A stretch of 64,000 nt of DNA from Olavius sp. associated proteobacterium Delta 1 (GCA_902749685.1 CACVKW010000871.1:1-64000), one strand, 5' to 3'; counted from the first letter of the stretch, positions 43,417 to 52,349 are shown. The notes: generated by a model not told the origin, from the sequence alone. Made by a program: numbers and translations.

Positions 43417-43662
43417 TTACAACTTCTCCTCGATTTTTTCCTTGATTTGAATGGGACTGAGCACTTTACCGGTTGAAATGACCTCCCCATCAATTATAAG
43501 CCCCGGTGTCATGAACACCCCCATTTTGGTAAAATAATTGATGTCCCCGATTTTTACAATTTCAATGGGCCCGGGGGAATCCAGTTCGGCCACCGCATTT
43601 TGGGTGTTTTCATACAGTTGATCACAGCGCTTGCATCCGGTTCCTAAAATTTCTACTTTCAT
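43417..43662 (-). CDS. small thioredoxin-family protein (CKRC)
   Basis: An 81-residue thioredoxin_3-type protein: VEILGTGCKRCDQLYENTQNAV, MGVFMTPGLIIDGEVISTGK. ATG 43662 is preferred because the longer frame to 43695 (a leader of 11 residues) lies over the GGGGGG-rich ribosome binding site. The next gene (COG0523) begins 3 nt after its stop. Together with the gene at 39142 it is the second minimal Cys-x-x-Cys thioredoxin in the region. Confidence 0.87.
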   Translation of the reverse strand: MKVEILGTGCKRCDQLYENTQNAVAELDSPGPIEIVKIGDINYFTKMGVFMTPGLIIDGEVISTGKVLSPIQIKEKIEEKL

Positions 43663-43836
43663 GTTAGGCCCCCCTTTGCCAGTGTCATGTCCCACAAATA
43701 TGCTGCAAAAATGGCCTGGAATATTTTAGTGCAGTTGAGTTCTTTAATTGAGAAAATTCCAAGCACCAATTAACAAAAAACAAATAATATCCAAATTCGA
43801 AATACAAAACAAAAAAACGAAACCGCCTTTTAGGGA

Positions 43837-44133
43837 TCATTCATATAGGGGTACCGCACTTGCCTTATCTTGCAGCAATAGAAGATTCTGGCAAAATTTA
43901 CAGACAGCCAGTGATCCGTTTGATCGGGCAAGTTGGTCCCAGAGGTTAAAATAGATTGCCAAATTTTTCGAATCCATCTTCTCGGTCAATGCATCCGGTT
44001 CTTCCAGGTCCCGGATTCGATCGGATTTTCCGCAATAGGGGCATTTAATGTCAAACAATGCCATGTCTGTTTTGGGCAGGCCGTGCGTTAAGACAAACGT
44101 TTTCAGTTTTTCAGCCGCTTCATTGGTTTCCAA
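43837..44133 (-). CDS. small protein with two Cys pairs, unknown
   Basis: A 98-residue protein that I do not recognise. Two Cys pairs (CPYCGKSD near residue 31 and CKFCQ near 78) suggest a zinc ribbon or rubredoxin-like metal site. The remaining residues are hydrophilic. It lies 79 nt after the thioredoxin-like gene at 44213, beyond a terminator-like hairpin. No function can be given. Confidence 0.6.
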   Translation of the reverse strand: METNEAAEKLKTFVLTHGLPKTDMALFDIKCPYCGKSDRIRDLEEPDALTEKMDSKNLAIYFNLWDQLARSNGSLAVCKFCQNLLLLQDKASAVPLYE

Positions 44134-44160
44134 TATGAACAGTTCTCCTGGCCTGTAGAA

Positions 44161-44197
44161 TTAAACAAGCCGGGCCTTTTGCAGGTCCGGCTTGTGC
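44161..44197 (-). terminator. hairpin after thioredoxin-like gene
   Basis: Stem ACAAGCCGG (44165-44173) with CCGGCTTGT (44187-44195), extended inward by CCT/AGG, followed on the minus strand by TTTAATT. It probably ends or attenuates the operon led by the Sec methyltransferase. Confidence 0.55.
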
Positions 44198-44212
44198 ATG
44201 TTTAGGCGGTTA

Positions 44213-44614
44213 TCATTCGACTTTGGAATCCGTGCGCGTAGACATACCGGCTCCTGCTTTCGCCAGGTTCTCCTGGATTTTATCGAACTCAAATCCTTTT
44301 TCGCGCAGAGCCTGGATACGATCACGCATCTCGTCATTCGGCGCCCGTTTGGCCATCTCATCGATCAGTTCCTCATATTGAGGAATGATACTCTCAAATA
44401 CCAGATCCCGTTCGATACAGATGGTCGGTAACACCTTACCCTGAAGCTCAAGAAACTTGCCGATTCCATCTTTGTTTTTGATCGACCATTCCTTGTATAC
44501 GATCATATCCTGAACATCAGACGGCAAGGCGGCGATGGACTCCATCATGTAGCCGCAGGCGGCGCACTGTATACTGTCCAGTGTCAGCACATCAATGGTA
44601 ATTTTATCTCCCAT
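44213..44614 (-). CDS. thioredoxin-fold protein (CAAC)
   Basis: A 133-residue protein: TIDVLTLDSIQCAACGYMMES with Cys17 and Cys20, DMIVYKEWSIKNKDGIGKFLELQGKVLPTICIERDLVFESIIP, and a helical tail. It is the Cys-containing homologue of the selenoprotein at 61440-61736 (R-Q-U-V-A-C-V-Y-M) with colinear motifs. It follows the Sec methyltransferase gene by 27 nt on the same strand, suggesting that the two work together. The likely role is reduction of the corrinoid or of a partner's Cys/Sec. Confidence 0.82.
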   Translation of the reverse strand: MGDKITIDVLTLDSIQCAACGYMMESIAALPSDVQDMIVYKEWSIKNKDGIGKFLELQGKVLPTICIERDLVFESIIPQYEELIDEMAKRAPNDEMRDRIQALREKGFEFDKIQENLAKAGAGMSTRTDSKVE

Positions 44615-44641
44615 AATCCGAAACCTCCTTTCTATGTATTT

Positions 44642-45676
44642 TTACCAAGATTCCGGATACTTGGCATAATATTGTTCAAACCAATCTCTGACTTCAATGG
44701 CCTGATCCATATGTTCCACCGGAACATCGTAAGGCATATCTCAGCCAGGGGCGAAGGTATAACCTTCTTGCCCACCTGCTGCCAGGCTCACAATCGCATC
44801 CTCTCTGGGAGACAACAAGCCAAGGCTCAGGGCCAGCGTCAGCTTCAAATTGCCGCCAAAGCCTACCCCGTGTTTGCGCGCCAGGTCCCGCACAAACAGC
44901 ATGTTGAGCTGTTCATCGATCGCAAAGCCGTGGGTACCGATCTTACAGACATCTTCCATGACTTTGGTGCAGTCACCACAAATGAAAAATGATGAGGTCG
45001 CGCCGGCATCATGAATCACTTGAATAGCCGATTGCACATTGGGGGTGACAAATTGCTGAAAGGTCTCGGATTTAATCTGAGAGGCCACCGGATCGACGAT
45101 GGCGATAATTTCACAACCCATTTCCGCATAAAATTCCGCGGCGCGGGCGCCTACTTCACCGGCAAATTTGATAACATCGGCAGCAAAATCGGGATGTTTG
45201 TAAACATCGGTAAAGATGCGCACACCGGCCAGATGGGAAGCCAGGGTCAAAGGCCCGCAAAAAAGACCCATCAGGACGCAATCGAGTTCATCCAGCTGCG
45301 GTTTGGCAATTCTGGCGGCTTCATAAAGCACCGGCCAGCGACCGGAGTCTTTAGTGGGCATTTGGAGCCCTGCATCTTGGGGAGTCTTATCGGAACAGGG
45401 ATGATTCGTTACGGAAGGTACATTGTCGGGCCACCATTTCAGGTCACAACCAATGGAATTGGCTTCGACCGAAAGATCGAATACTAGCGGAATTCCGTCC
45501 GCGTTGTATCTCTTGGCGGCATTAACGACTCCTTTCGCCAAAAGTTCGGGATCCTGGAGCATTTTGTCAGCAGGCTCATTGATCAAAAAAGCGCAGTGAA
45601 CCCCTGCGTATGGCACCCATGGGGGTTTTGCCGTTCTCTTGCCCCGATAGGCATCGATCAACATTTGTTTGGCCAT
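44642..45676 (-). CDS. UroD/MtaA-family corrinoid methyltransferase with selenocysteine at the zinc site
   Basis: The frame from ATG 45676 runs 311 codons to TGA (44743-44741), then 32 more in-frame codons to TAA at 44642. Read through, it is a 344-residue uroporphyrinogen-decarboxylase-fold protein. The TGA falls in the peptide P-G-U-D-M-P, which matches P-G-C-D in the Cys homologue at 50355 and the third zinc ligand (Cys) of MtaA/MtbA. The other ligand site reads F-I-C-G-D-C (residues 231-236) where relatives have H-I-C, so His is lost. A perfect 7-bp hairpin (ATGTTCC/GGAACAT, loop GGT) starts 14 nt after the TGA and fits a bacterial SECIS. Probable role: methyl transfer between a corrinoid protein and a thiol. 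AAGGAG-type site upstream of ATG. Confidence 0.88.
44708..44727 (-). promoter_or_regulatory. SECIS-like hairpin of the Sec methyltransferase
   Basis: On the minus strand ATGTTCC-GGT-GGAACAT, a 7-bp perfect stem with apical GGU, located 14 nt downstream of the in-frame TGA. Bacterial SelB recognises such hairpins with a loop G about 16-37 nt from the UGA; here the loop is at +21 to +23. Confidence 0.75.
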
Positions 45677-45799
45677 TGGAAATCTCCTTTCGGTTAAAAT
45701 TTCAACTCAAAGTTCTAAAATACCTTGGGTCAATGTGCTTTGCCGTCACCTCCTTTCAGTGTCTGTTAACAGATAGTTGGGTCAATTGAACGCAAGCTT

Positions 45800-45821
45800 C
45801 ATCTATCTATTGGGATAGATG
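45800..45821. promoter_or_regulatory. inverted repeat upstream of the Sec methyltransferase operon
   Basis: CATCTATC (45800-45807) and GATAGATG (45814-45821), 6-nt loop, in the 247-nt gap between the DUF2284 gene and the methyltransferase. Possible operator or attenuator; no U-tract. Confidence 0.4.
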
Positions 45822-45923
45822 CGAATGATCCTTTCGACCAGTCGCAAAAGAGAGATTTAATAACTCACCATTCTCTACTAATATTGTCAAGATTCATTTT
45901 TGATTTTCTGTCCAGGTAAAATT

Positions 45924-46520
45924 TCACTCCAAAAGTATAATTCCGAAATAGTTGTAAGTATCACCGGTTTGGGTGGCAATTTTTGAGGTTTTGGCGAGAT
46001 TTTTCAGAGTTCCAATGACATCGATTGAAAATGATTCCACCGACGGTCTTTTTTCCTGGGGGAACCGGCAGTCTTCCGGGTATGCGCATTCCTTGCAAAG
46101 CGCACAGCATTCTCCGACTAAACTGAAAGCCTTGTAATAGCCCTCAAGAAAAAGCATCCGTTCCAGACTGATGGTGCCTTTCCAGCAACGCACTTGGCCA
46201 AATCTTTTGCGGCCGTTGTTCAGGTAAAAATCCGAGCAGTTTTTGGTCCCCACCAGAAGCAGTGCCAACTCATATTCATCGAGGATGGCGCGGACTTTAT
46301 CAGGTCCCGGTGTCGCCGGGGGGCAGGTCCAGTTGGAATCAAAGCGGCTGCAGCCATAGTGGCATTTTAGACGGACCCACTCGGCCACCTCGATTTTGTC
46401 AATGTTAAACGGAAAGATCGCTGTCAGGCCATAGCTTTTACCCTTCTCAAGAAGGCGTTGGGTCAATGAATGAGAAATGCCTTCATTATTTCTGAAAGGG
46501 ACAACCTTTTTCTCTGGCAT
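45924..46520 (-). CDS. DUF2284-family Cys-rich metal-binding protein
   Basis: A 198-residue protein with LKCHYGCSRFDSNWTCPPATPGP near the N-terminus and CCALCKECAYPEDCRFP near the C-terminus, the DUF2284 pattern. The many Cys suggest Fe-S clusters. Members are often beside corrinoid methyltransferase or formate/CO2 enzymes; biochemical role not known. Its ATG overlaps the stop of the upstream gene (46520), so translation is coupled. The 403-residue-free tail has no other domain. Confidence 0.83.
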   Translation of the reverse strand: MPEKKVVPFRNNEGISHSLTQRLLEKGKSYGLTAIFPFNIDKIEVAEWVRLKCHYGCSRFDSNWTCPPATPGPDKVRAILDEYELALLLVGTKNCSDFYLNNGRKRFGQVRCWKGTISLERMLFLEGYYKAFSLVGECCALCKECAYPEDCRFPQEKRPSVESFSIDVIGTLKNLAKTSKIATQTGDTYNYFGIILLE

Positions 46521-46939
46521 TAAACCTCTTCTCCTTTACACGGCTCAAATCGAATGGATGCATCACGCGGTATCGCCATTTCCAGGGCTACTTCAGCGGC
46601 TTTGAGCACGCCCGCCGGAACCGGACAGGAAGGATGGCACCCCGCCTGTTCGGCCGCAAGATACACCGGGTTGCGGGTTACCGGCGCAAAAATCTCCTTT
46701 AACGTCAGCTTACTCAAAAGCTCGGAAAATTGCTGGATCTGTTGACATTCGGATTCGCTGATTTCCAGGCCGACAGTGATTTTGTCTATTTTCCGGGCTT
46801 TTATGCGACAGGCAAACCCGCAGATACCCGCATTTACGGAAGCGCAGGTATCGCTAGCACGAACTGCAGCGCCATTTTTTGTTTTTGGTAGATTTTTATC
46901 TTCGCTCTTAATGGCCATATTCCGGGTCTTGTTATGCAT
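46520..46939 (-). CDS. small Cys-rich protein of corrinoid clusters (DUF6951-like)
   Basis: About 139 residues. Conserved-looking segments are VNAGICGFACRIKARKID, ESECQQIQQFSELL and AEQAGCHPSCPVPAGVLKAAEVALE. It resembles a small family next to DUF2284 and corrinoid-protein genes; I recall it as DUF6951 but cannot verify. I take ATG 46939 (AAGG upstream) since the longer frame to 46978 runs over a hairpin. The next gene overlaps by one base. Function unknown; probably metal or Fe-S binding. Confidence 0.65.
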   Translation of the reverse strand: MHNKTRNMAIKSEDKNLPKTKNGAAVRASDTCASVNAGICGFACRIKARKIDKITVGLEISESECQQIQQFSELLSKLTLKEIFAPVTRNPVYLAAEQAGCHPSCPVPAGVLKAAEVALEMAIPRDASIRFEPCKGEEV

Positions 46940-46949
46940 GTTTGCCTTG

Positions 46950-46974
46950 GGCTCGTTGACCTGTTCAACGAGCC
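46950..46974. repeat. hairpin just upstream of the DUF6951-like gene
   Basis: GGCTCGTTGA (46950-46959) and TCAACGAGCC (46965-46974), 10-bp perfect stem, 5-nt loop. It lies in the leader of the minus-strand transcript. Confidence 0.6.
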
Positions 46975-46989
46975 ACAAAGCGCCAACTG

Positions 46990-47215
46990 AAGGTTTTCCG
47001 CCGCAGTCGGATCAGCGCCGCCGCGGGCCTGAACCGCGAATAGTCTAATTGAAAAAGAAACTCTGAAAAAGCGAATATCGAATAATGAATGTCGAATTTC
47101 GAAGTAATGTATTCTGTCTATTAAAAAAAGGAGCGAAGCGATTCCTTCCTTCGACATTCGAAATTCGATATTCTGCGGTCCTGCGGTTCGCTTCTTAAGT
47201 TTGTTAAGTTTCATA
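46990..47215. repeat. composite word-arm element between RACo and DUF6951-like gene
   Basis: TTTTCCGCCGCAGTCGGATC, GTCTAATTGAAAAAGAAACTC, then GAATATCGAATAATGAATGTCGAATTTCGAAG, ATTCTGTCTATT, the core GGAGCGAAGCGATTCC and right words TTCGACATTCGAAATTCGATATTCTGCGG. The most complete copy in the window. Confidence 0.75.
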
Positions 47216-47262
47216 TGTGGTCTCAAGTAGTGACGTTGCCAAACACCTTCCTGTCCGCAGGC

Positions 47263-49323
47263 CTACTGGTTCAAAATTTCATCGGGCACGATGCCTTTTA
47301 AATGCGGAAATTCATCCGTCATATGCGGCAGTTGCATGGCCTCCATAAATTCCTGCTGGAAGGAGGTTTCGACGGTTAATTCGATGTATTCCACATTGCG
47401 GGAACACCAGTTGGCTTCGACCCGTTTTTTCACATTCAAAAGGGCCGCCCGGCAACCATCGCCGGCGGCATTACCCACCCCTTCGATCATTTCGATCTCA
47501 CAATCCGGGAAGAGGCCCATCACCAGCGCTTTGGTGCGGTCAACATGGGTCCCGAAGGCACCGGCGATTTTGACTTTGTCGACTTTCTCCAGCCCCATGC
47601 GTTTGACCATCAGCTTGCAGCCGGCATACAGGGCACCCTTGGCCAGCTGAATCTGGCGAATGTCTTTCTGGGTAACCACGATGTCCTTGTCAATGCTGGA
47701 TTCTTCGGCCCAGGCCAATACAAATTCAGGCTGTTTGTTGTCCGGATTGATGCGAAAACGCGCATGACCTTCCAGCGCTTTTTTATTGAACACGCCGCTT
47801 TTGGCAACAATGCCCGCGCTGTATAGTTCCGCCAATAAATCCAGAATACCCGAACCGCAAATGCCTTTGGCCTTCATTTCTTTGGGTTCTGAAAATTTCC
47901 GCCAGGCATCCCGTCCGATGACCTTGTAATCGACCTCCTTGGTTTCCGGATCGATTTCAATGCGTTCCATGGCACCCGGCGCAGCCCGCATCCCGAAAGC
48001 AAGCTGGGCTCCCTCGAGGGCCGGACCGGTGGCACAGGAGGATGAGATCAGTTTGTGCCGGTTACCCAAAACGAGTTCACCGTTGGTTCCAATATCGATG
48101 ATGAGCTGATTTTCCTCATGTTTATAAGGTTCTTCGGCGATCAGCACGCCGACGTTGTCCGCCCCCACAAATCCGGCTTCGATCGGCAGCACGAACATGT
48201 AGGAGGATGGATTGATTTTGACGCCCAGATCCCTGGCCCTGATGTCCAGGCTGTGATGGATAACCGGCGGAAAGGGCGCCATTCCCACATGTTCCGGGTT
48301 GAGGGATAGAAAGATATGATGCATGGCCGTATTGAAGCCGATGGTGATATCTTCGATATCTTCCCGGGTCAGGCGCAGATAGGTTTTGCCTTCCTCGGGA
48401 ACTTCCACGTATTCGTCGGGTCCTTCTTCGCCCTTTTTCTTCTTTACCTTTTTTTGGGGCGGAAAGGTATTGGCGATCGCCTTGTCAATGAGTTCATTGG
48501 TCCCCTCGATAATGTCATCACTCATGCGCTGCAGGCCGTCCGGAGTCGTCATATGATAGGTGATCCGGGCCATGACGTCCTCACCGTACTTGCATTGGGG
48601 GTTCATCATGGATACCGTGTCGATCACCTCCATATTGGTAAGGTCACAGAAATAGGCCGCCACGGTGGTGGTACCCACATCGATGGCCAGTCCGTAGGTG
48701 TGTTCCTGTTTGCCCGGTCGAACCCGGATGACTTCCCTGTCCTTCCAAACACTGACCGTCACCTCCCATTTACCGTCACGCAGGGCGTTGGGCAGCTGCC
48801 TTAAGGCAAAGATGTCAATCGTCAGATTATTAAGCCCGTAATCCCTTTCGATCCCCCGGCAGATTCGTTCGAAATCGCCGGTGGGTTCTTCAAACGATGG
48901 CGGGTCCACTTTGACATAATAAAGTTTGATGGCCGGATTGTGTTCGATGAAAATGTCCCGTGCGGCCTTGCTGACAACTTGTTTTCCGGCCCTGGACTCT
49001 TCCGGTACAAAAACCAGGATGTCATCTTCCACCGTGGTTACACAGCCGAGTCGAAATCCTTTTTCCCTGCGTTCGGCATTGACAAACTTTTCTTCTTCCT
49101 CCTGCCAGGGGCTGACATGGGACATATTTGATTGAATGCCGTATTTTTCGAAATGCCCATCTTCAATGCGCACGACACACTTGCCGCACACTTTTTTCTC
49201 CCCGCACAGGGCTTCGATGTCCACCCCCAGCAAGCGCGAAGCCTCAATAATGGTGATGCCTTTTGGCACTTCACCTCTGCGGCCGGACGGTTGGAAAATT
49301 ACCATAGCTTTATCATCAGACAT
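47263..49323 (-). CDS. RACo: ATP-dependent reductive activator of corrinoid proteins
   Basis: A 686-residue two-part protein. Residues 1-100 form a plant-type 2Fe-2S domain (Cys40, Cys46, Cys49, Cys94). From about 215 an ASKHA-fold ATPase (DUF4445) begins at AIDVGTTTVAAYF, with IDIGTNGELVLG and KIAGAFGTHVD phosphate- and metal-binding loops. Such proteins use ATP hydrolysis to lower the potential for reduction of Co(II) back to Co(I). It lies 35 nt downstream of the corrinoid protein gene, its expected substrate. A Lys-rich insertion (KKVKKKKGEEG) near residue 295 is unusual. Confidence 0.93.
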   Translation of the reverse strand: MSDDKAMVIFQPSGRRGEVPKGITIIEASRLLGVDIEALCGEKKVCGKCVVRIEDGHFEKYGIQSNMSHVSPWQEEEEKFVNAERREKGFRLGCVTTVEDDILVFVPEESRAGKQVVSKAARDIFIEHNPAIKLYYVKVDPPSFEEPTGDFERICRGIERDYGLNNLTIDIFALRQLPNALRDGKWEVTVSVWKDREVIRVRPGKQEHTYGLAIDVGTTTVAAYFCDLTNMEVIDTVSMMNPQCKYGEDVMARITYHMTTPDGLQRMSDDIIEGTNELIDKAIANTFPPQKKVKKKKGEEGPDEYVEVPEEGKTYLRLTREDIEDITIGFNTAMHHIFLSLNPEHVGMAPFPPVIHHSLDIRARDLGVKINPSSYMFVLPIEAGFVGADNVGVLIAEEPYKHEENQLIIDIGTNGELVLGNRHKLISSSCATGPALEGAQLAFGMRAAPGAMERIEIDPETKEVDYKVIGRDAWRKFSEPKEMKAKGICGSGILDLLAELYSAGIVAKSGVFNKKALEGHARFRINPDNKQPEFVLAWAEESSIDKDIVVTQKDIRQIQLAKGALYAGCKLMVKRMGLEKVDKVKIAGAFGTHVDRTKALVMGLFPDCEIEMIEGVGNAAGDGCRAALLNVKKRVEANWCSRNVEYIELTVETSFQQEFMEAMQLPHMTDEFPHLKGIVPDEILNQ

Positions 49324-49358
49324 TACTTAAACTCCTTCTTCCAGCGGGTTCGGTATCT

Positions 49359-50021
49359 TTACTTATTTTGCATTTCTCTCAGCCGTCCGATCATTTTGAT
49401 GCCTTCTGAAACCGCATTACCGGCCGATTCGGCATAGCCATCGGCGCCGAACAGGTTGGCCACATCCTGGGTCACCGGGGCCCCGCCCAGCATAATGGCC
49501 ACGTTGGGGTTTTTGTCTTTGATCATCTGGATGACCTTCTTCATACCCAGCATGGTGGTGGTCATCATGGCCGACATGGCAACCACCTCCGAGTCGGTCT
49601 TCAATTGTTCTTCCACAAAGTTTTCCAGCGGTACATCGCGGCCGAGGTCGTGAACTTCCCACCCGGCCACATCAAACATCATTTTGACCAGATTTTTGCC
49701 GATGTCATGCACGTCCCCCTGAATGCTGCCGATGACGACCTGGGCGTTGAGACCACCTTCCGTCTCCGGAACATGCGGTCGCAAGATGTCCAGCCCACCA
49801 TACAGGGCATCGGCACACATCAGTACCTCGGGCACAAAATATTCGTGGCGGTCGTACAGATCGCCGACAATCTCCATGCCGGCTGCCAGACCGTCCATGA
49901 TCAATTCAAGCGCATCATAGCCTTCATCCAGGCCCTGTTGGGCCGCTTCTTTGACTTCTTCTTCCAGATACTCAACCACACCCGTTTTTAATTTATCCAA
50001 GACCTCTTCTTTTGATGCCAT
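49359..50021 (-). CDS. corrinoid protein (MtbC/MtaC-like methyl carrier)
   Basis: A 220-residue methyl-carrier protein. Residues 1-90 are the four-helix cap domain (EEVKEAAQQGLDEGYDALELI). The Rossmann B12 domain has D103-V-H105-D-I-G108, the D-x-H-x-x-G motif giving the lower axial His, and then SAMMTTTMLGMK and MLGGAPV. It is the central methyl acceptor/donor of the region, with methyltransferases at 50355, 44642 and 56100 and the activator downstream. AAGGAGAAA precedes the ATG. Confidence 0.95.
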   Translation of the reverse strand: MASKEEVLDKLKTGVVEYLEEEVKEAAQQGLDEGYDALELIMDGLAAGMEIVGDLYDRHEYFVPEVLMCADALYGGLDILRPHVPETEGGLNAQVVIGSIQGDVHDIGKNLVKMMFDVAGWEVHDLGRDVPLENFVEEQLKTDSEVVAMSAMMTTTMLGMKKVIQMIKDKNPNVAIMLGGAPVTQDVANLFGADGYAESAGNAVSEGIKMIGRLREMQNK

Positions 50022-50114
50022 TATTCTTTTCTCCTTGGTATATCAGTTAAAATTAATGTATCGGAATTCCTATAACCTACTGTGGATATAGCGGTTTTTT
50101 GGGGCTTCCGAATT

Positions 50115-50285
50115 TATCCCGAAAATGGAATAGTGGAATTGTGGAATGATGGAATAGTGGGTTTTTTATAAGGATATTATCCATTTTAATCCTATCGTTC
50201 CGCCTTCGACGGATCATTCACCCAATACTCCAGTTTCCCAAACCCATTTTTCCAATATTCCATTATTCCAACATTCCAATCGCAC
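50115..50285. repeat. word-arm element (GGAATAGTGG words)
   Basis: Left words GGAATAGTGGAATTGTGGAATGATGGAATAGTGG, a centre TTTTTTATAAGGATATTATCCATTTTAATCC, CGTTCCGCCTTCGACGGATC, and right words CCAATATTCCATTATTCCAACATTCCAAT. Same architecture as the GAATATCG elements with a different word. Confidence 0.7.
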
Positions 50286-50306
50286 TACCTAGAGGCTCTC
50301 GACAGG

Positions 50307-50348
50307 TTGGGGCGAAGCCCCTAACTTGAGTCAGGGGCTTCGCCCCAA
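50307..50348. repeat. GC-rich long hairpin
   Basis: TTGGGGCGAAGCCCCT (50307-50322) and AGGGGCTTCGCCCCAA (50333-50348), a perfect 16-bp stem with a 10-nt loop, seven bases beyond the stop of the methyltransferase gene (minus strand). The right half recurs at 62714-62729. Confidence 0.7.
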
Positions 50349-50354
50349 TATTGA

Positions 50355-51407
50355 TTAAAGCCTGCCTACAGCCGGGCTGGCCTTCTTGCCGTACTCATGG
50401 GTTGTGTCGGCGACAGCCTTCATGTTGGCCTCCATGATGGCGGGCCACAGATCACAGCCGGGCATGACGGCGTCGACGCCGTTGTCGATGATTTCTTTGA
50501 TATGCGCCACCGTGGTTTCAACCGGTGTTTCCGGGTCACAGGTCATTGCATAGGTGTCTATGTTACCCATTAATAAAACGTCGTTACCCAGCTTTTGACG
50601 GGCTTCGGCGATGTTGCACTTGATGTCCACCGTCAGCCCATCCGCACCGCACTGGTTCATCATTTCAATCAGGGGATCGGTCGAACCACATATGTGCAGA
50701 AGCTTGGGTGACTGCCAGGCTTCCAGAATGCGCGTCAACCGCGGCTGGATAACATCTTTAAAGGTACGGGGGCTTAAAAGGTCGGCTGCCACACCCGGCT
50801 CACGCAGGGTAATGTAGTCGCAGCCGGAAGCCTGCAGCATATGGCCGATTTTGATTATCATATCCGTCAAATTATCCAGCAGCGCGTCTACTTTGGCTCT
50901 TTGTTTAAAGATCCCCTTGAGAATCAAATCCAGCTCCAAAATTTGCCCGGCCTGGGTAAACGGCCCTAACTGCCAGCAGCCGATGGCCAGTTCTGGAGCT
51001 TCTTTTTTAATAATTTCAATGACTTTTGGCATCATTGCCAGACGGCCCAATTCTTGAATATTGTCGGGAATCGTCACTTCCTCCATGGTGGACCATATTT
51101 TTTCGGGAATCGTCGGATATAAGATGTCTTCTGAATCTTCATACAGGCTGATGGTATTGCCCATGGCTTCGGATTCCATGGTCATGTCGTAAGGAACCAC
51201 CACACAGTCAAAGCCCATTAGCCGCGCGGACCAGATGGCCGACCAGGCCATACGTTCGGCGTCTGTGTGTACGCTGGCAAACTTAATGCCGGCTTTTTCA
51301 ATTCCCGGCATGACCACCATCCCCATTCCGCTGAAAAAGGGCATGGTATCGACAGGTTCTTTGCGCAGAAGGCGCATCACGCGTTCCTTTGGTGTCAATT
51401 CTGACAT
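50355..51407 (-). CDS. MtaA/MtbA-type corrinoid:coenzyme methyltransferase (UroD family)
   Basis: A 350-residue zinc methyltransferase. The H-x-C plus Cys set is present: H238-I-C240 and P-G-C318-D, essentially the spacing of MtaA (His237, Cys239, Cys316). I prefer ATG 51407 because AAGGAG lies 8 nt before it; ATG 51425 is upstream of that site. In methanogens MtaA/MtbA move methyl from a corrinoid protein to CoM; in bacteria of this type the acceptor would be another thiol or THF. It heads the operon with the corrinoid protein and RACo, and a conserved operator-like site lies about 90 nt upstream. Confidence 0.92.
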   Translation of the reverse strand: MSELTPKERVMRLLRKEPVDTMPFFSGMGMVVMPGIEKAGIKFASVHTDAERMAWSAIWSARLMGFDCVVVPYDMTMESEAMGNTISLYEDSEDILYPTIPEKIWSTMEEVTIPDNIQELGRLAMMPKVIEIIKKEAPELAIGCWQLGPFTQAGQILELDLILKGIFKQRAKVDALLDNLTDMIIKIGHMLQASGCDYITLREPGVAADLLSPRTFKDVIQPRLTRILEAWQSPKLLHICGSTDPLIEMMNQCGADGLTVDIKCNIAEARQKLGNDVLLMGNIDTYAMTCDPETPVETTVAHIKEIIDNGVDAVMPGCDLWPAIMEANMKAVADTTHEYGKKASPAVGRL

Positions 51408-51510
51408 AATGAACACTCCTTTCATACGATCAAAGATTTAGTTTAAAATTCGTTTTTTATCACATGATCCGAAATTATCTGATCTTCTTATACGATTTAA
51501 GCACTTCTTG

Positions 51511-51556
51511 AAAATCGTCTAAAAGATGATTTTTATGGCGATACGAGATGATTTTC
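51511..51556 (-). promoter_or_regulatory. operator-like site A (phased AGATGAT)
   Basis: AATCGTCT-AAA-AGATGATT, an imperfect inverted repeat, with a second AGATGATTTT exactly 22 nt after the first (51524-51530 and 51546-51552). The same arrangement occurs at 57150-57195 and 62815-62858. It is about 105-150 nt upstream of the methyltransferase start on the minus strand. Confidence 0.7.
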
Positions 51557-51686
51557 CTTTGACATCTAAAGCTTACATCACAAATCGGGTCCGAAATATA
51601 GCAACAAAACAATGCGTTTCAGAGACTTGGTTAAGCAAAGGAAGGATCAATCGGGGAGTCTGGCAGCCGATTGAAATGGCTGATAT

Positions 51687-52349
51687 TTATAATTCCGGAT
51701 CAACCAATCCGAGTTGGATGGCAAAATGGACCAGTTTGACTGGCGAATAGATTTCAAGTTTTTCCATAATCTTGGCCCGATGGGATTTGATCGTACTGAT
51801 GCTGACACAAAGCATATCAGCAATTTGTCGGGTGGAATGTCCTTCGGCAACCAGCTGAAAAACCTCCCTTTCTCTATTGGACAGTAGTTTATAACGCTCC
51901 GCACTGGCGGTGACTTTACGAGGGGATCGGTAGGAGTCCACCACCACCTTGGAAATTGAAGGGCTCAAAAAAGTCTCATTGTTCATGGCAGCATGAATCG
52001 CATTGATAATATCCCGGCCGCTGGAATCCTTAAGAAGATAGCCGGACACACCACTTTCTAAAAGCTCATGGATATAATGTTCATGGGAATACATGGATAG
52101 AATCAAAACTTTCGCTTTCGGAAATTTTTTCTTTATGCGCTTTACGGCTTCAATGCCGTTCATCTGAGGCATGGCAATATCCATAATGATGATATCCGGC
52201 TTTAACTCAAGCGTTTTGTCTACAGCGGCTCTTCCATTGTCCGCCTGGCCGACAACCTTCAAATCATGCTGGTCGTTCAGCAGACTTGCTAAGCCCTGGC
52301 GAACAATTGTATGATCATCAGCAATCAATATGCGAACTGGATTAGCCAT
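51687..52349 (-). CDS. NarL/LuxR-family response regulator
   Basis: A 220-residue regulator. The receiver (residues 1-120) has ILIADDHTIVRQG, phospho-acceptor DIIIMDIAMPQMNG and the LLKDS lysine. The C-terminal HTH is of the LuxR type: LSNREREVFQLVAEGHSTRQIADMLCVSISTIKSHRAKIMEKL. The ATG overlaps the kinase stop (ATGGCTAA), so translation is coupled. It is a plausible binder of sites A-C: site A lies directly beyond its 3' end. Confidence 0.94.
   Translation of the reverse strand: MANPVRILIADDHTIVRQGLASLLNDQHDLKVVGQADNGRAAVDKTLELKPDIIIMDIAMPQMNGIEAVKRIKKKFPKAKVLILSMYSHEHYIHELLESGVSGYLLKDSSGRDIINAIHAAMNNETFLSPSISKVVVDSYRSPRKVTASAERYKLLSNREREVFQLVAEGHSTRQIADMLCVSISTIKSHRAKIMEKLEIYSPVKLVHFAIQLGLVDPEL

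Noticed and set aside
44741-44743. TGA codon as normal stop of the methyltransferase
   Set aside because: The downstream frame stays open for 32 codons, aligns with the homologue across P-G-C-D, and a SECIS-like hairpin follows. A sequencing error is the remaining alternative.
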